Positions 9,019-18,438 are shown, counted from the stretch's first letter. The stretch is 48,454 nucleotides of DNA from JBCBWG01 sp964579305 (GCA_964579305.1 CAZOGY010000011.1:1-48454); one strand, 5' to 3'. The notes: generated from the sequence alone by a model not told the origin. Numbers and translations: made by a program.

Positions 9019-9944
9019 TCACCCCCGAAATGCTCCAGGCGATTTTGCTCACGATTATTACGGCCTCAACGCCGCTGCTGCTTGCCGCCATCGGCGAACT
9101 GGTTGTTGAGCGTTCCGGTGTTTTAAACCTCGGTGTGGAGGGCATGATGGTGTTTGGCGCCGCGGCGGGTTTCGCCGGCGCACAGATCACCGGCTCAGCC
9201 TATCTGGGCGTGCTGTTTGCCGCCGGCGCCGGGCTTTTGCTTTCCGCGATATTCGCAGCGCTTGTTCTGGGGTTTGCCACAAACCAGGTCGCAACCGGCC
9301 TTGCGATCACCCTTTTGGGGATCGGCCTATCCGGTCTCGTCGGCCAAGGTTACGTTGGACTGCCCGGTTTGAGGCTGGAAGCGATCGAGATCCCGCTGCT
9401 GGCGGATATTCCGTTTCTGGGTCCTTTGTTCTTTCAACACGACGTCCTGGCTTATCTTTCCATCGGACTGGTTGCGGCGGTGTCGTACATCCTGTTTCAA
9501 ACGCGCCTCGGCCTGACGATCCGCGCGGTTGGCGATAATCATCATTCCGCGCACGCCATTGGATATGGTGTCCGCAAGGTCCGCCTGTTTGCGATCCTGT
9601 TTGGCGGCATTTGTGCGGGCCTTGCCGGCGGCTATCTTTCGCTGGTCTATACCCCGCAATGGATTGAGGGCATGTCGGCGGGCCGTGGCTGGATTGCCGT
9701 TGCGCTTGTCGTGTTTGCCGCTTGGCGTCCGGTATGGGCGCTGGCTGGCGCCTATCTGTTCGGTGCCGTTTTGATTTTGCAGTTCCACGCCCAGGCCGCG
9801 GGCGTACCTGTGCCTGCGCAACTGCTCTCTGCGTTGCCCTACGTCGCAACAATCGTGGTGCTGGTCGCCATTACAGCAGGCCGCAAGGCGACCAACCGTT
9901 CCGCCCCCGCCTGTCTCGGCCAACCGTTCTTGCCGACGTCGTAA
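9015..9944 (+). CDS. ABC transporter permease (BmpA/nucleoside type), smaller subunit
   Basis: Second channel subunit of the purine-linked importer. The 309-residue, highly hydrophobic protein shows the family signature VVERSGVLNLGVEGMMVFGAA close to the N-terminus. The coupling segment RLGLTIRAVGDNHHSAHAIG is later followed by the RLFAILFGGICAGLAGGYLS helix. Translation starts at an ATG overlapping the previous stop (ATGA). The gene is followed after 59 bases by the binding-protein gene, which has its own good ribosome site. Substrate specificity is inferred only from the neighbouring binding protein and purine enzymes. Confidence 0.93.
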   Translation: MITPEMLQAILLTIITASTPLLLAAIGELVVERSGVLNLGVEGMMVFGAAAGFAGAQITGSAYLGVLFAAGAGLLLSAIFAALVLGFATNQVATGLAITLLGIGLSGLVGQGYVGLPGLRLEAIEIPLLADIPFLGPLFFQHDVLAYLSIGLVAAVSYILFQTRLGLTIRAVGDNHHSAHAIGYGVRKVRLFAILFGGICAGLAGGYLSLVYTPQWIEGMSAGRGWIAVALVVFAAWRPVWALAGAYLFGAVLILQFHAQAAGVPVPAQLLSALPYVATIVVLVAITAGRKATNRSAPACLGQPFLPTS

Positions 9945-10003
9945 ACCCGACGCGGTACCGCTCGCTTGCAAGAAACAGCGCATCAACAAAGGAGACAAAC
10001 CGC

Positions 10004-11086
10004 ATGACGTTCTCAACTTCGGCCATGATGGCCATTGCCGCGGGCCTGGCCCTGTGCAGCGGATCAGCGCTGGCGCAAAAGCTCGACAAGGTCAAAGCCT
10101 GCTTTGTTTACGTCGGCCCGGTCGGGGACTTCGGCTGGTCCTATCAGCACGACCAAGGCCGTCTGGAGGTTGAAAAGGCTCTGGGCGACAAGGTTGAAAC
10201 CGCCTACCTGGAGAGCGTCAAGGAAGGCGCTGATGCAGAACGCGCGATCGAACGGTTCGCCCGCTCAGGCTGCAACATCGTTTTCACGACCTCGTTTGGC
10301 TACATGGATCCAACAAATAGGGTCGCGCGGAAATACCCCAAGGTGAAGTTTGAACACGCCACCGGATACAAGCGCGAGCATCCAAACGTTGCGACCTATG
10401 ACAGCCGGTTTTACGAAGGCCGTTATGTGCTCGGCCAGATTGCAGCCAAAATGTCGAAGACGGGTGTCGCCGGCTATATCGCCTCGTTCCCAATTCCCGA
10501 GGTCGTCCAGGGCATTAATTCGTTCATGCTCGGCGCGCAGTCGATAAATCCCGACTTTAAACTGAAGATCGTCTGGGTGAACACGTGGTTCGATCCAGGC
10601 AAGGAAGCCGATGCGGCCAAATCCCTGTTTGACCAGGGCGCTGACATCCTGACCCAGCATACAGACTCCACCGCCGCCATGCAGGTCGCAGCCGAGCGCG
10701 GCAAACTCGCCTTTGGTCAAGCCTCCGACATGATCAAATTCGGCCCCAAAACGCAGTTGACCTCAATCATCGACGACTGGGGGCCGTATTACATTGAACG
10801 GGTCAAAGCCGTGCTTGACGGAACCTGGAAACAGCAGGCCACGTGGCATGGCATGCAGGAAGGCCACGTCGTCATGGCCGACTTCACCAACATGCCCGCA
10901 GACGTCAAAGCCATGGCCGAGGCAACGACTGCCAAGATCAAATCCAAGGAATTCCATCCCTTCACCGGGCCAATTTACAAACAAGATGGCTCGCTGTGGC
11001 TTAAGGACGGTGAGGTTGCCTCAGACAAAGTGCTCTCGGGATTGAACTTCTACGTCAAAGGCATCGACGCGAGCCTGCCCAAGTAA
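10004..11086 (+). CDS. BMP-family ABC transporter substrate-binding protein
   Basis: Periplasmic receptor of the importer. From the ATG at 10004 the product has 360 residues and begins with a type I signal peptide (MTFSTSAMMAIAAGLALCSGSALA, cleavage near ALA-Q) with no lipobox cysteine. The Bmp/PnrA fold is recognisable by YVGPVGDFGWSYQHDQG near the N-terminus, FTTSFGYMD, YDSRFYEGRYVLG, and QHTDSTAAMQVAAE. An in-frame opening extends to 9722 but overlaps the permease gene. AAAGGAG about 10 bases before 10004, together with the signal peptide, fixes the start. PnrA relatives bind purine nucleosides, and this context points to purine nucleosides or bases. An intrinsic terminator follows at 11121. 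Confidence 0.94.
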   Translation: MTFSTSAMMAIAAGLALCSGSALAQKLDKVKACFVYVGPVGDFGWSYQHDQGRLEVEKALGDKVETAYLESVKEGADAERAIERFARSGCNIVFTTSFGYMDPTNRVARKYPKVKFEHATGYKREHPNVATYDSRFYEGRYVLGQIAAKMSKTGVAGYIASFPIPEVVQGINSFMLGAQSINPDFKLKIVWVNTWFDPGKEADAAKSLFDQGADILTQHTDSTAAMQVAAERGKLAFGQASDMIKFGPKTQLTSIIDDWGPYYIERVKAVLDGTWKQQATWHGMQEGHVVMADFTNMPADVKAMAEATTAKIKSKEFHPFTGPIYKQDGSLWLKDGEVASDKVLSGLNFYVKGIDASLPK

Positions 11087-11120
11087 GCTGCCGCAACAGG
11101 CTTATGCGCACGCACGTCCA

Positions 11121-11157
11121 CCGGCCGCCGGCAATCCCCGGCGGCCGGCGTTTTTTT
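11121..11157 (+). terminator. Strong Rho-independent terminator after the ABC importer operon
   Basis: CCGGCCGCCGG (11121-11131) pairs perfectly with CCGGCGGCCGG (11138-11148) around a 6-base loop, followed after CG by seven T residues (11151-11157). It separates the importer transcript from the adenine deaminase gene, so ade and guaD probably have their own promoter in the 70 bases that follow. Confidence 0.93.
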
Positions 11158-11229
11158 CATATGCGACCCGGTCGCGGGCCGGCATTATCCCACCTGTCAA
11201 TGCGGAATTGAGCCCACGAGGTGAGAACC

Positions 11230-13071
11230 ATGCCGGCGGATCACGCAAGTCGCGGCGGTGCAGCCCCTTTGCTCTCACATGCCGACGCAATCGCCACGCT
11301 CGTTGACGTCGCGATGGGCCGTGCCCCCGCTGATACGATCGTGCGCAACGCGCGCTGGGTGAACGTACATTCCGGCGAGATCATACCAGACACGACAATT
11401 GCCATTGCCGCGGGGCGCTTCGCCGCCGTCGGACCTGGCATCGAGCCGGTCGCGGGCCCAGAAACACGGCTATGCGAGGCGGACGGCCGTTATGCGGTGC
11501 CCGGCTTGTGCGACGCCCACATGCACGTGGAAAGCGGCATGGTCACCGTCACCGAATTTGCCCGTGCGGTCGCCCCCCATGGCTCAACCAGCCTATTCAT
11601 CGATCCACATGAGATTGCAAACGTCCTCGGACTGCCCGGCGTGCGGCTGATGCACGATGAGGCGATTGCAGCCCCGATCAATGTGTTCGTCCAAGCGCCA
11701 AGCTGCGTGCCCTCCGCGCCGGGCTTGGAAAACGCGGGCGCATCGATCGGGCCGGAAGACATTGCTGAAGCAATGACCTGGCCCGGCATCATCGGCCTGG
11801 GCGAAGTGATGAACTTCCCAGGCGTTGCCGCAGGCGATGAATGCATGCTCGGCGAGATCGCGCACACCATGCGGGCCGGCAAGACGGTCGGCGGCCATTA
11901 CGCCTCCCCCGACCTGGGCCGCGCTTTTCATGGCTACGTTGCCGGCGGCGCCGCAGACGATCACGAAGGCACACGGCTTGAAGATGCGGTGGCCCGCGTT
12001 CGCCAAGGCATGCGCGCAATGCTTCGGCTCGGCTCAGCATGGTACGACGTTGCAAGCCAGATCCGCGCCGTAACCGAACTTGGCCTCGATCCGCGCAACT
12101 TCATCCTGTGCACCGACGATTGCCATTCGGGAACGCTCGTCGAAGACGGTCACATGGACCGTGTCGTCCGCCATGCGATCACGCAAGGTCTGCGGCCCAT
12201 AACGGCCATCCAGATGGCGACACTCAACCCAGCACAGCATTTCGGGCTTGAACGGGAGTTGGGCGCCATCGCGCCGGGCCGCCGCGCCGATATGCTGTTG
12301 ATGGATGATCTTGTTGCCTTTCAGGTGAATGAGGTCTTTGCCCAGGGCCGGCTGTTGGCGCGCGGCGGCAAGCTCATTGCGGATGTCTCGGCCTATGAAT
12401 ATCCGGACTGGGCAAAGCAAACCGTCAAACTTGGCCGGGCACTGACTGCGGCTGATTTTCAGGTCGCCGCGCCGGCCGGACGAACACAAGCTGCCGTCAA
12501 CGTCATCGGCGTGGTGGAAAACCAGGCGCCCACCAAAGCGCTCGTCAAGACCTTGCCGGTCGGCGGCGGATTGATCCAAGCCGACCGCGGACAGGACGTT
12601 GCCCACCTCGCCCTGGTCGAGCGTCACCGCGCCACTGGCAAGGTCGTCAACGGCTTCGTTTCCGGTTTCGGCTATCAAGCACCATGCGCTCTCGCCGCGA
12701 CCGTCGCGCACGACAGTCATCACATGATCGTTGTCGGCACAGATCAAGCGGATATGGCACGGGCCGCAAACCGCCTCGGTGATGTCGGCGGCGGGGTGGC
12801 GATGTTCGCGCAAGGCGAGGAACTGGCGCTTATTCCGTTGCCGATCGCAGGCCTCATGTCTGATCAACGTGCCGAAGTCGTCGCAGCACAGGCCCGTCAG
12901 CTCTCAGACGCGATGGCCCGCTGCGGCTGCACCCTCAACAACGCCTTCATGCAACATTCGCTTCTTGCGCTTGTTGTCATTCCGCAATTGCGTATCTCAG
13001 ATCTCGGTCTCGTTGATGTTCGCCGGTTTGAACTTACACCGTTGCTCGCGGACGCGGAGCCGGGGCAATGA
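11230..13071 (+). CDS. ade: Adenine deaminase
   Basis: Hydrolyses adenine to hypoxanthine and ammonia, feeding the xanthine dehydrogenase encoded 8 kb downstream. The 613-residue product matches the Ade family (amidohydrolase superfamily, two metal ions). The first metal motif is DAHMHVESGMVT, followed by HGSTSLFIDPHEIANVLG, GLGEVMNFPGV with the bridging Glu, GGHYASP, and TDDCHSGTLVEDGHMD. The C-terminal adenine deaminase domain has GGGVAMFAQGEELALIPLPI and NNAFMQHSLLALVVIP. A GTG at 11221 is in frame, but GAGGTGAG just before 11230 makes the ATG the likelier start. The stop overlaps the guaD start (ATGA), giving a coupled pair of purine deaminases. Confidence 0.96.
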   Translation: MPADHASRGGAAPLLSHADAIATLVDVAMGRAPADTIVRNARWVNVHSGEIIPDTTIAIAAGRFAAVGPGIEPVAGPETRLCEADGRYAVPGLCDAHMHVESGMVTVTEFARAVAPHGSTSLFIDPHEIANVLGLPGVRLMHDEAIAAPINVFVQAPSCVPSAPGLENAGASIGPEDIAEAMTWPGIIGLGEVMNFPGVAAGDECMLGEIAHTMRAGKTVGGHYASPDLGRAFHGYVAGGAADDHEGTRLEDAVARVRQGMRAMLRLGSAWYDVASQIRAVTELGLDPRNFILCTDDCHSGTLVEDGHMDRVVRHAITQGLRPITAIQMATLNPAQHFGLERELGAIAPGRRADMLLMDDLVAFQVNEVFAQGRLLARGGKLIADVSAYEYPDWAKQTVKLGRALTAADFQVAAPAGRTQAAVNVIGVVENQAPTKALVKTLPVGGGLIQADRGQDVAHLALVERHRATGKVVNGFVSGFGYQAPCALAATVAHDSHHMIVVGTDQADMARAANRLGDVGGGVAMFAQGEELALIPLPIAGLMSDQRAEVVAAQARQLSDAMARCGCTLNNAFMQHSLLALVVIPQLRISDLGLVDVRRFELTPLLADAEPGQ

Positions 13072-14372
13072 CACGCATTTTGCGTGGCCAGGTTCTACGC
13101 TTCATCGACGATCCATTTTCAGCCGGACCCGACGCAGCGCTCTTGCACGAAACCGATGGTGCCATCGTCATAAAAGACGGCCAGATCGTTGACGTCGGGC
13201 CCGCTGCGACCACTGTCCCCCCAGACGTCGACACACAAATCGAACACCACCGCGACCGGCTCATTTTGCCGGGCTTCATCGACTGCCATGTGCACTTCCC
13301 GCAATACCACATCATCGCGTCATACGGCGCGCGCCTGTTCGACTGGCTCAGGACTTATACGTTTCCCGAAGAGATGCGCTTTGCCGATCCGGCCTACGCG
13401 CAGGCGGTGGCGGCCAAGTTCCTGGATCAATTGGCCCGCCACGGCACCACCAGCGCAAGCGTTTATGCAACGGTCCATCCAGGCTCGGTGACCGCCCTTT
13501 TCGAGGCCGCCGAGGCCCGTGGCATGCGGATCGCGACTGGTAAAATGATGATGGATCGCAGCGCGCCTGCGGCCCTTCGCGATACCGCCCAATCGGCCTA
13601 CGACGACTCCGCGGCATTGGCCGCAACCTGGCACGGTCGCGGCCGGGCCACATACGTGATCTCGCCGCGGTTCGCACCAACCTCGACGCGCGAGCAATTG
13701 CAGGCCGCAGGAGCGCTGTGGCGGGCGTTTCCAACAGCGGGTCTCCAGACACATTTATCCGAACAGATCGACGAGGTTGCCCAAGTCCAAGCTGACTTTC
13801 CCGACGCGGAGGGTTATCTCGACGTGTATGATCGCGCCGGTTTGGTTGGCCCCGGCGCAAATCTCGGCCACGCGATCCATCTGGAAAACAACGAGATCGC
13901 GCGCATGCGCGAGGCTGGCGCCGCCGTGTCGCACTGTCCGACCTCCAATCAGTTCCTCGGCTCAGGCCTGTTTGATCTGGCAACCTTGCGCAGGGGCGAC
14001 GATCCCATCCCCGTGGGCCTTGCGACCGACATTGGCGGGGGCTCCTCGCTGTCGATGTTGGCAACGATGCGGAGCGCGTATGAGGTGGCGCAACTGCGCG
14101 GACGCACGCTTCACCCCGTTGAAGCGCTTTATCTTGCCACGTGCGGGTCTGCGCAGGTGATGCGGCTGACCCATTGCGTGGGAAACATCGCGACAGGCCT
14201 TGAAGCCGATATTGTCATCGTTGACCCCGCAGCAACGCCCATGCTCGCGGATCGTACGCAGCGTTGTGAAAGCATTTCTGAAGTGCTGTTTGCGCTGATG
14301 GTGCTTGGCGACGACCGCTGCATTGCCGAGACGATCAGCGGCGGCACAACACTTTACGCCCGCCACCCGTGA
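13068..14372 (+). CDS. guaD: Guanine deaminase
   Basis: Converts guanine to xanthine and ammonia, a zinc amidohydrolase of 434 residues, normal for the bacterial GuaD family. Visible motifs are PGFIDCHVHFPQY with zinc histidines 74 and 76, the segment following RTYTFPEE, QTHLSEQIDEV, LGHAIHLENNEI, SHCPTSNQFLGSGLFDL, and ATDIGGGSSLSML with the metal-binding Asp. The ATGA overlap with ade shows translational coupling, so adenine and guanine are channelled together toward hypoxanthine and xanthine. The gene converges on the minus-strand ureidoglycine aminohydrolase gene with 22 bases between stop codons, and no terminator is evident in that short gap. Confidence 0.96.
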   Translation: MTRILRGQVLRFIDDPFSAGPDAALLHETDGAIVIKDGQIVDVGPAATTVPPDVDTQIEHHRDRLILPGFIDCHVHFPQYHIIASYGARLFDWLRTYTFPEEMRFADPAYAQAVAAKFLDQLARHGTTSASVYATVHPGSVTALFEAAEARGMRIATGKMMMDRSAPAALRDTAQSAYDDSAALAATWHGRGRATYVISPRFAPTSTREQLQAAGALWRAFPTAGLQTHLSEQIDEVAQVQADFPDAEGYLDVYDRAGLVGPGANLGHAIHLENNEIARMREAGAAVSHCPTSNQFLGSGLFDLATLRRGDDPIPVGLATDIGGGSSLSMLATMRSAYEVAQLRGRTLHPVEALYLATCGSAQVMRLTHCVGNIATGLEADIVIVDPAATPMLADRTQRCESISEVLFALMVLGDDRCIAETISGGTTLYARHP

Positions 14373-14394
14373 CGACGCCGCAACCGCTGTGCAT

Positions 14395-15225
14395 TCACCG
14401 CGGCAAACGTAACGGTGGATGCCGGTTCACGTCTTTATAAAGCAGATATCGAAATCGCCCCGGCCCGCCAGCATAACACGCTTGCGGGCAAAACGCGCGC
14501 AGCCACAGAAAATCCCCAGCCTCAACCTCCACCCAGTCCTGATTGAGCCGGTAAACGCCTTTGCCCTCGAGAATATATAGCCCGTGTTCCATCACGTGCG
14601 TCTCGGCAAACGGGATGACCCCGCCCGGTGCAAACGTGACGATATTGACATGCATGTCATACCGCAGATCCGCAGCGTCAATGAAACGTGTCGTCGCCCA
14701 CGACCCCTGCGTATCGGGCATCGCAACCGGTGTTATATCCGCCTCGTCCGCGATGATGGGATCGGGCAGATCAAGCCCCGGTGCGGGTTCATACGCTTTG
14801 CGTATCCAATGCAGCGTGGCTGGTTGGCATCCTGTGTTTTTGATGCGGAGATCCGCTTTCGGAGGGATATATGCAAAACCGCCCGGACCAAGCGTGTGTG
14901 CAGTGCCGTTCAGCGTGAGCTGGATTTGGCCTTCGACCACAAAATAGGCGCCTTGCCCGTCAGATTCCGGCTCCGGTGTTTGCGAACCGCCGCCTGGCGC
15001 TATTTCCAGGATGATTTGCGAAAAGGTTTCAGCAAACCCTGACAAAGGCCTGGCCAATACCCAACCGCGCGTATCCGTCCATCCTGGAAAAAAACTGGTT
15101 ACGATGTCACGCAGAACGCCGCGCGGTATGACCGCATACCACGTGGTGAAAATGGCGCGGTCGGTCGTTAATGTCTGTTGGGAGGGAAGCCCGGCCGGCG
15201 GCGTGGCGTAAATCGGTTTGGACAT
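14395..15225 (-). CDS. allE: (S)-ureidoglycine aminohydrolase (bicupin)
   Basis: Releases ammonia from (S)-ureidoglycine to give (S)-ureidoglycolate, a late step of allantoate breakdown. The 276-residue protein has two cupin domains. The second holds the manganese site of this family: E208, H210 and H214 in FAETHVMEHGLYILEGKG, and Q248 in FCPQACYAGG. The first cupin carries APGGGSQTPEPESDGQGAYF. The length agrees with known UGHY/AllE proteins; some databases call them bifunctional allantoicase, which I do not infer. The gene starts 6 bases after the puuD stop, so it lies in one operon with puuD and uraH. Its product is the substrate of AllA, encoded on the opposite strand at 18439. Confidence 0.93.
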   Translation of the reverse strand: MSKPIYATPPAGLPSQQTLTTDRAIFTTWYAVIPRGVLRDIVTSFFPGWTDTRGWVLARPLSGFAETFSQIILEIAPGGGSQTPEPESDGQGAYFVVEGQIQLTLNGTAHTLGPGGFAYIPPKADLRIKNTGCQPATLHWIRKAYEPAPGLDLPDPIIADEADITPVAMPDTQGSWATTRFIDAADLRYDMHVNIVTFAPGGVIPFAETHVMEHGLYILEGKGVYRLNQDWVEVEAGDFLWLRAFCPQACYAGGPGRFRYLLYKDVNRHPPLRLPR

Positions 15226-15231
15226 GTTGCG

Positions 15232-16470
15232 TCAAGACCCCTGTTGGCCGCGCCCGCGATACCACTGAACGATCAATGCGCGCTCCGCCGGTTCCAGTGC
15301 AGTGACATTTCCTGGTGGCATCGCGCGGGTTAACCCCGCCTGTAAATAGATTTCGTGCGCGTAATCGAGGATTTGCTGACGCGTTTCAAGTTTCACATTC
15401 TTGGGCGGAACGCGCATCCCACCCCATAACGGTTCTGCCGCGTGACACATCGAACACCGCGATTGCACAATCGCCTCGATCTCATCGAACTGCGGATGCG
15501 CAGCCAAAGCCACTTGCGCCGGGCTGTGCGGTTGAATGGCGGCGGCCGCATCCTCCTGCAGCGACGATAGCGATGAAAGCCAGGCCATCATCCCAAGCAG
15601 AACGACCGTGACCGCCCAGGTCCAACCCAGCACGCGCTTTGATTGATGATAGGTGTTAAAGTAATGCCGGATCGTGACGCCCATCAAGAATACGATGGCA
15701 GCAATCGCCCAATTGAAATCGCTGGCAAAGGCCAGCGGATAATGGATCGACAGCATCAGAAAAATAACGGGGAGGGTGAGGTAGTTATTGTGTAAAGACC
15801 GCTGTTTGGCCTGCCGACCAAGAATGGGATCTGGAGTATCGCCCTGCACGAGGGCTGCAACAACTTTCTTCTGATTGGGAATGATGATGAAGAAGACGTT
15901 CGCTGACATAATTGTCGCGGTGAACGCGCCCAAGTGCAAGAGAGCGGCTCGCCCTGTAAACGCCTGCGTATAGCCCCACGCCATGGCGACCAACATGATA
16001 TACAAGATAATCATCAGGCTCAGATCGCTTTTGCCAAGTGGGCTTTTGCAAAGGGCGTCGTAAACCAGCCAGCCAACGGTTAAAGACGCCAGCGAAAGAG
16101 CAATGGCGGCGGGAGCAGAGATATCCAGGACATTGCGGTCAATAAGATAAAGATCGGCGCTCGCATAATAAACCACGCAAAGCATGGCAAAGCCGGTCAG
16201 CCACGTCGCGTAAGATTCCCATTTGAACCATGTCAAGTGTTCCGGCAAAGAGACAGGCGCGACTTGATATTTTTGGACGTGATAAAAGCCGCCACCGTGG
16301 ACTTGCCATTCTTCGCCGCGCACCCCGGCTGGAAGGGCGGGCGATTGCCGCAGCCCTAGGTCAAGCGCAATAAAATAAAACGATGTGCCAATCCAGCTTA
16401 TGGCGGCAACCACATGGGCCCAACGCACGGCAAACGACAGCCATTCCCAAAGTATCGCGGTTTCAATCAT
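15232..16470 (-). CDS. puuD: Membrane-bound urate oxidase PuuD with C-terminal cytochrome c domain
   Basis: Oxidises urate to 5-hydroxyisourate using the respiratory chain rather than oxygen directly, so no hydrogen peroxide is formed (as known for the PuuD family). The 412-residue protein has an N-terminal urate oxidase domain with several transmembrane helices, including WLSFAVRWAHVVAAISWIGTSFYF with conserved histidines. A central block reads IIPNQKKVVAAL. The C-terminal c-type haem domain has CSMCH at 339-343 and the probable axial Met at 384 in TRAMPPGN. CGGAG lies 9 bases before the ATG. It stands between uraH (24-base gap) and the ureidoglycine aminohydrolase gene (6-base gap), an order that follows the pathway. 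Confidence 0.95.
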   Translation of the reverse strand: MIETAILWEWLSFAVRWAHVVAAISWIGTSFYFIALDLGLRQSPALPAGVRGEEWQVHGGGFYHVQKYQVAPVSLPEHLTWFKWESYATWLTGFAMLCVVYYASADLYLIDRNVLDISAPAAIALSLASLTVGWLVYDALCKSPLGKSDLSLMIILYIMLVAMAWGYTQAFTGRAALLHLGAFTATIMSANVFFIIIPNQKKVVAALVQGDTPDPILGRQAKQRSLHNNYLTLPVIFLMLSIHYPLAFASDFNWAIAAIVFLMGVTIRHYFNTYHQSKRVLGWTWAVTVVLLGMMAWLSSLSSLQEDAAAAIQPHSPAQVALAAHPQFDEIEAIVQSRCSMCHAAEPLWGGMRVPPKNVKLETRQQILDYAHEIYLQAGLTRAMPPGNVTALEPAERALIVQWYRGRGQQGS

Positions 16471-16494
16471 GGAAAAGAACTCCGAGCGCCAACA

Positions 16495-16863
16495 TCAACT
16501 GCCGCGATACGTGGAATAGCCAAACGGCGAAAGCAAAAGCGGAACGTGATAATGCTGGCTGGCGTCACTGACCGCAAAACGGATCGGAATGAGATCGAGA
16601 AAGCGTGGTCCGTCCGATTGTGGCGCACCGGCGCGGTCGAGGTAGGCGCCGGCGTGGAATACGAATTCATAAGCGCCCTGGCGGATCGTGTCGGCGGGGA
16701 TCACAGGGCCGTCGCATCGCCCGTCGGCGTTTGTTGTCATGCTCCCGAGAAAACGCCGCGTGCCTCCATCAATCTCGAATATATCAATCTGCAACCCAGA
16801 GGCGGGTTTGCCGCGTGCGGTGTCGAGCACGTGTGTGGTGACGTAGCCGGTCTGACCGGACAT
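16495..16863 (-). CDS. uraH: 5-hydroxyisourate hydrolase (transthyretin-like)
   Basis: Hydrolyses 5-hydroxyisourate, the product of PuuD, to OHCU. From ATG 16863 the product has 122 residues, close to the family norm. It carries the catalytic signature: an N-terminal GYVTTHVLDTARGKPASG (His), then R in TTNADGRCDGP, YHVPLLLSPFGYSTYRGS at the extreme C-terminus with the diagnostic YRGS tetrapeptide. Upstream starts at 16875 (ATG) and 16878 (GTG) are in frame, but GAGG sits at normal distance before 16863. No extra signal peptide is seen, so the enzyme is cytosolic. It is the first gene of the minus-strand trio, divergent from the puuE-uraD fusion with 94 bases between starts. Confidence 0.95.
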   Translation of the reverse strand: MSGQTGYVTTHVLDTARGKPASGLQIDIFEIDGGTRRFLGSMTTNADGRCDGPVIPADTIRQGAYEFVFHAGAYLDRAGAPQSDGPRFLDLIPIRFAVSDASQHYHVPLLLSPFGYSTYRGS

Positions 16864-16957
16864 GATGGGCCTCATCACGATGATTGCAGACGCAGCGTGA
16901 GCGAGACGCCGCCGCGACTTGAGGACGACAGCTAAAACGGGAAACGGGTCAGCGACA

Positions 16958-18394
16958 ATGGCACCACGGCGATACGTCCGAGATCTTCACGGCTATGGCG
17001 CCCATCCCCCGGACCCAGCTTGGCCGAATGGCGCCGCCATCGCGGTGCAGTTCGTTCTCAATTTTGAGGAAGGCGGCGAGAATTGCATCTTGCATGGCGA
17101 TGCGGCCTCTGAGGCGTTCCTTTCGGAAATCATCGGCGCAACGCCGTGGCACGGGCAGCGCCACAGCAACATGGAATCCATCTACGAGTATGGCGCGCGC
17201 GCAGGTTTCTGGCGGCTTTACCGCCTGTTCGAAACCCGGGAAGTGCCGGTTACCGTCTACGGTGTGGCAACCGCGTTGGCGCGTGCGCCTGCCCAAGTCG
17301 CCGCCATGCTTGATGCCGATTGGGAGATCGCAAGCCACGGCTTCAAGTGGATCGAATACAAGGATTTCGATCCGGCAGCCGAACGCGTCGACATGGCCGA
17401 GGCCATCCGTTTGCACGCCGAGGTCACCGGCACCGCTCCGCGCGGCTGGTACACGGGCAGGTGCTCACAAAACACGGTCATGATTGCCGCCGAGACCGGG
17501 CAATTCGCCTACGTCTCCGATAGCTACGCCGACGATCTGCCATACTGGATTTGGCACGATGCGCGGCCGCAATTGATCATCCCCTACACGCTGGACGCCA
17601 ACGACATGCGTTTTGCAACCGCGCAAGGCTTCAATTCCGGGGACCAATTCTTTGCCTATCTCAAAGACAGCTTCGATGTGCTGCGTGACGAAGGCCGGGC
17701 CGGCGCGCCCAAAATGATGAGTGTCGGGCTGCACTGCCGGCTTGCCGGCCGGCCTGGTCGCACCGCGGCCCTCGCACGCTTCTTGGATTACGTCCAAAGC
17801 CACAACGACGTCTGGCTCGCGCGCCGCATCGACATTGCCGATCACTGGCACGCAACCCATCCGCCCGCGCGACCTGAGAAGCAGCCCACAGCGATGGACC
17901 GCGATACCTTCATCGCGCGTTTTGGCGGCATTTTTGAACATTCGCCCTGGATTGCTGAGCGCGCTTTCGACCTTGAACTGGGCCCGGCACACGATACCGC
18001 CGATGGCATGCATAATGCGCTTTGCCGCGTGTTCCGTGCCGCATCCCACGAGCGACGCCTTGGTGTCTTGCGCGGCCACCCCGATCTGGCAGGACGGCTT
18101 GCGCAGGCCAAACGCCTGACCGCACAATCGGCAAGCGAGCAGACCTCAGCCGGCCTGGACGCGCTGACCGATGATGAGCGTGCGACCTTTGAAAGGCTGA
18201 ATGCTGACTACACGGCGAAGTTCGGATTTCCCTTCATCATGGCCGTCAAGGGCCGCACCAAGGCTGAAATCTTGTCGGCGTTTGAAACGCGCATTGCGCA
18301 GACGCTTGAGGCGGAGTTTGAAACGGCCTGTCGCCAAGTGGAGCGGATCGCCAAGCTCAGGCTCGCTGACATCCTGCCCAACACGACCGTCTGA
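16958..18394 (+). CDS. Fusion of allantoinase PuuE and OHCU decarboxylase UraD
   Basis: One 478-residue chain carries two consecutive steps: UraD converts OHCU to (S)-allantoin, and PuuE opens allantoin to allantoate. Residues 1 to about 305 are a PuuE-type polysaccharide-deacetylase-fold allantoinase (RYVRDLHGYGAHPPDPAWP, QFVLNFEEGGE, WEIASHGFKWIEY, GWYTGRCSQNT, YVSDSYADDLPYW). Residues about 311-472 are the UraD domain (FGGIFEHSPWIAERA, then LRGHPDLAG with the catalytic His374, and a KFGFPFIMAVKG loop). An in-frame opening extends to 16919, but the MAPRRYVRD start matches the family. The fusion reverses pathway order along the chain. Such fusions are known in alphaproteobacteria and other proteobacteria; here it closes the HIU-OHCU-allantoin segment beside uraH. 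Confidence 0.94.
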   Translation: MAPRRYVRDLHGYGAHPPDPAWPNGAAIAVQFVLNFEEGGENCILHGDAASEAFLSEIIGATPWHGQRHSNMESIYEYGARAGFWRLYRLFETREVPVTVYGVATALARAPAQVAAMLDADWEIASHGFKWIEYKDFDPAAERVDMAEAIRLHAEVTGTAPRGWYTGRCSQNTVMIAAETGQFAYVSDSYADDLPYWIWHDARPQLIIPYTLDANDMRFATAQGFNSGDQFFAYLKDSFDVLRDEGRAGAPKMMSVGLHCRLAGRPGRTAALARFLDYVQSHNDVWLARRIDIADHWHATHPPARPEKQPTAMDRDTFIARFGGIFEHSPWIAERAFDLELGPAHDTADGMHNALCRVFRAASHERRLGVLRGHPDLAGRLAQAKRLTAQSASEQTSAGLDALTDDERATFERLNADYTAKFGFPFIMAVKGRTKAEILSAFETRIAQTLEAEFETACRQVERIAKLRLADILPNTTV

Positions 18395-18438
18395 GCGGCG
18401 GCAAAGCGTTTGCACACAGCGGCCTGGAAGGAGCGCAG

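Noticed and set aside
14395..15225. Reading the bicupin protein as an allantoicase that would fill the missing allantoate step
   Set aside because: The E-H-H-Q metal site and bicupin fold are those of ureidoglycine aminohydrolase; allantoicase has a different fold.
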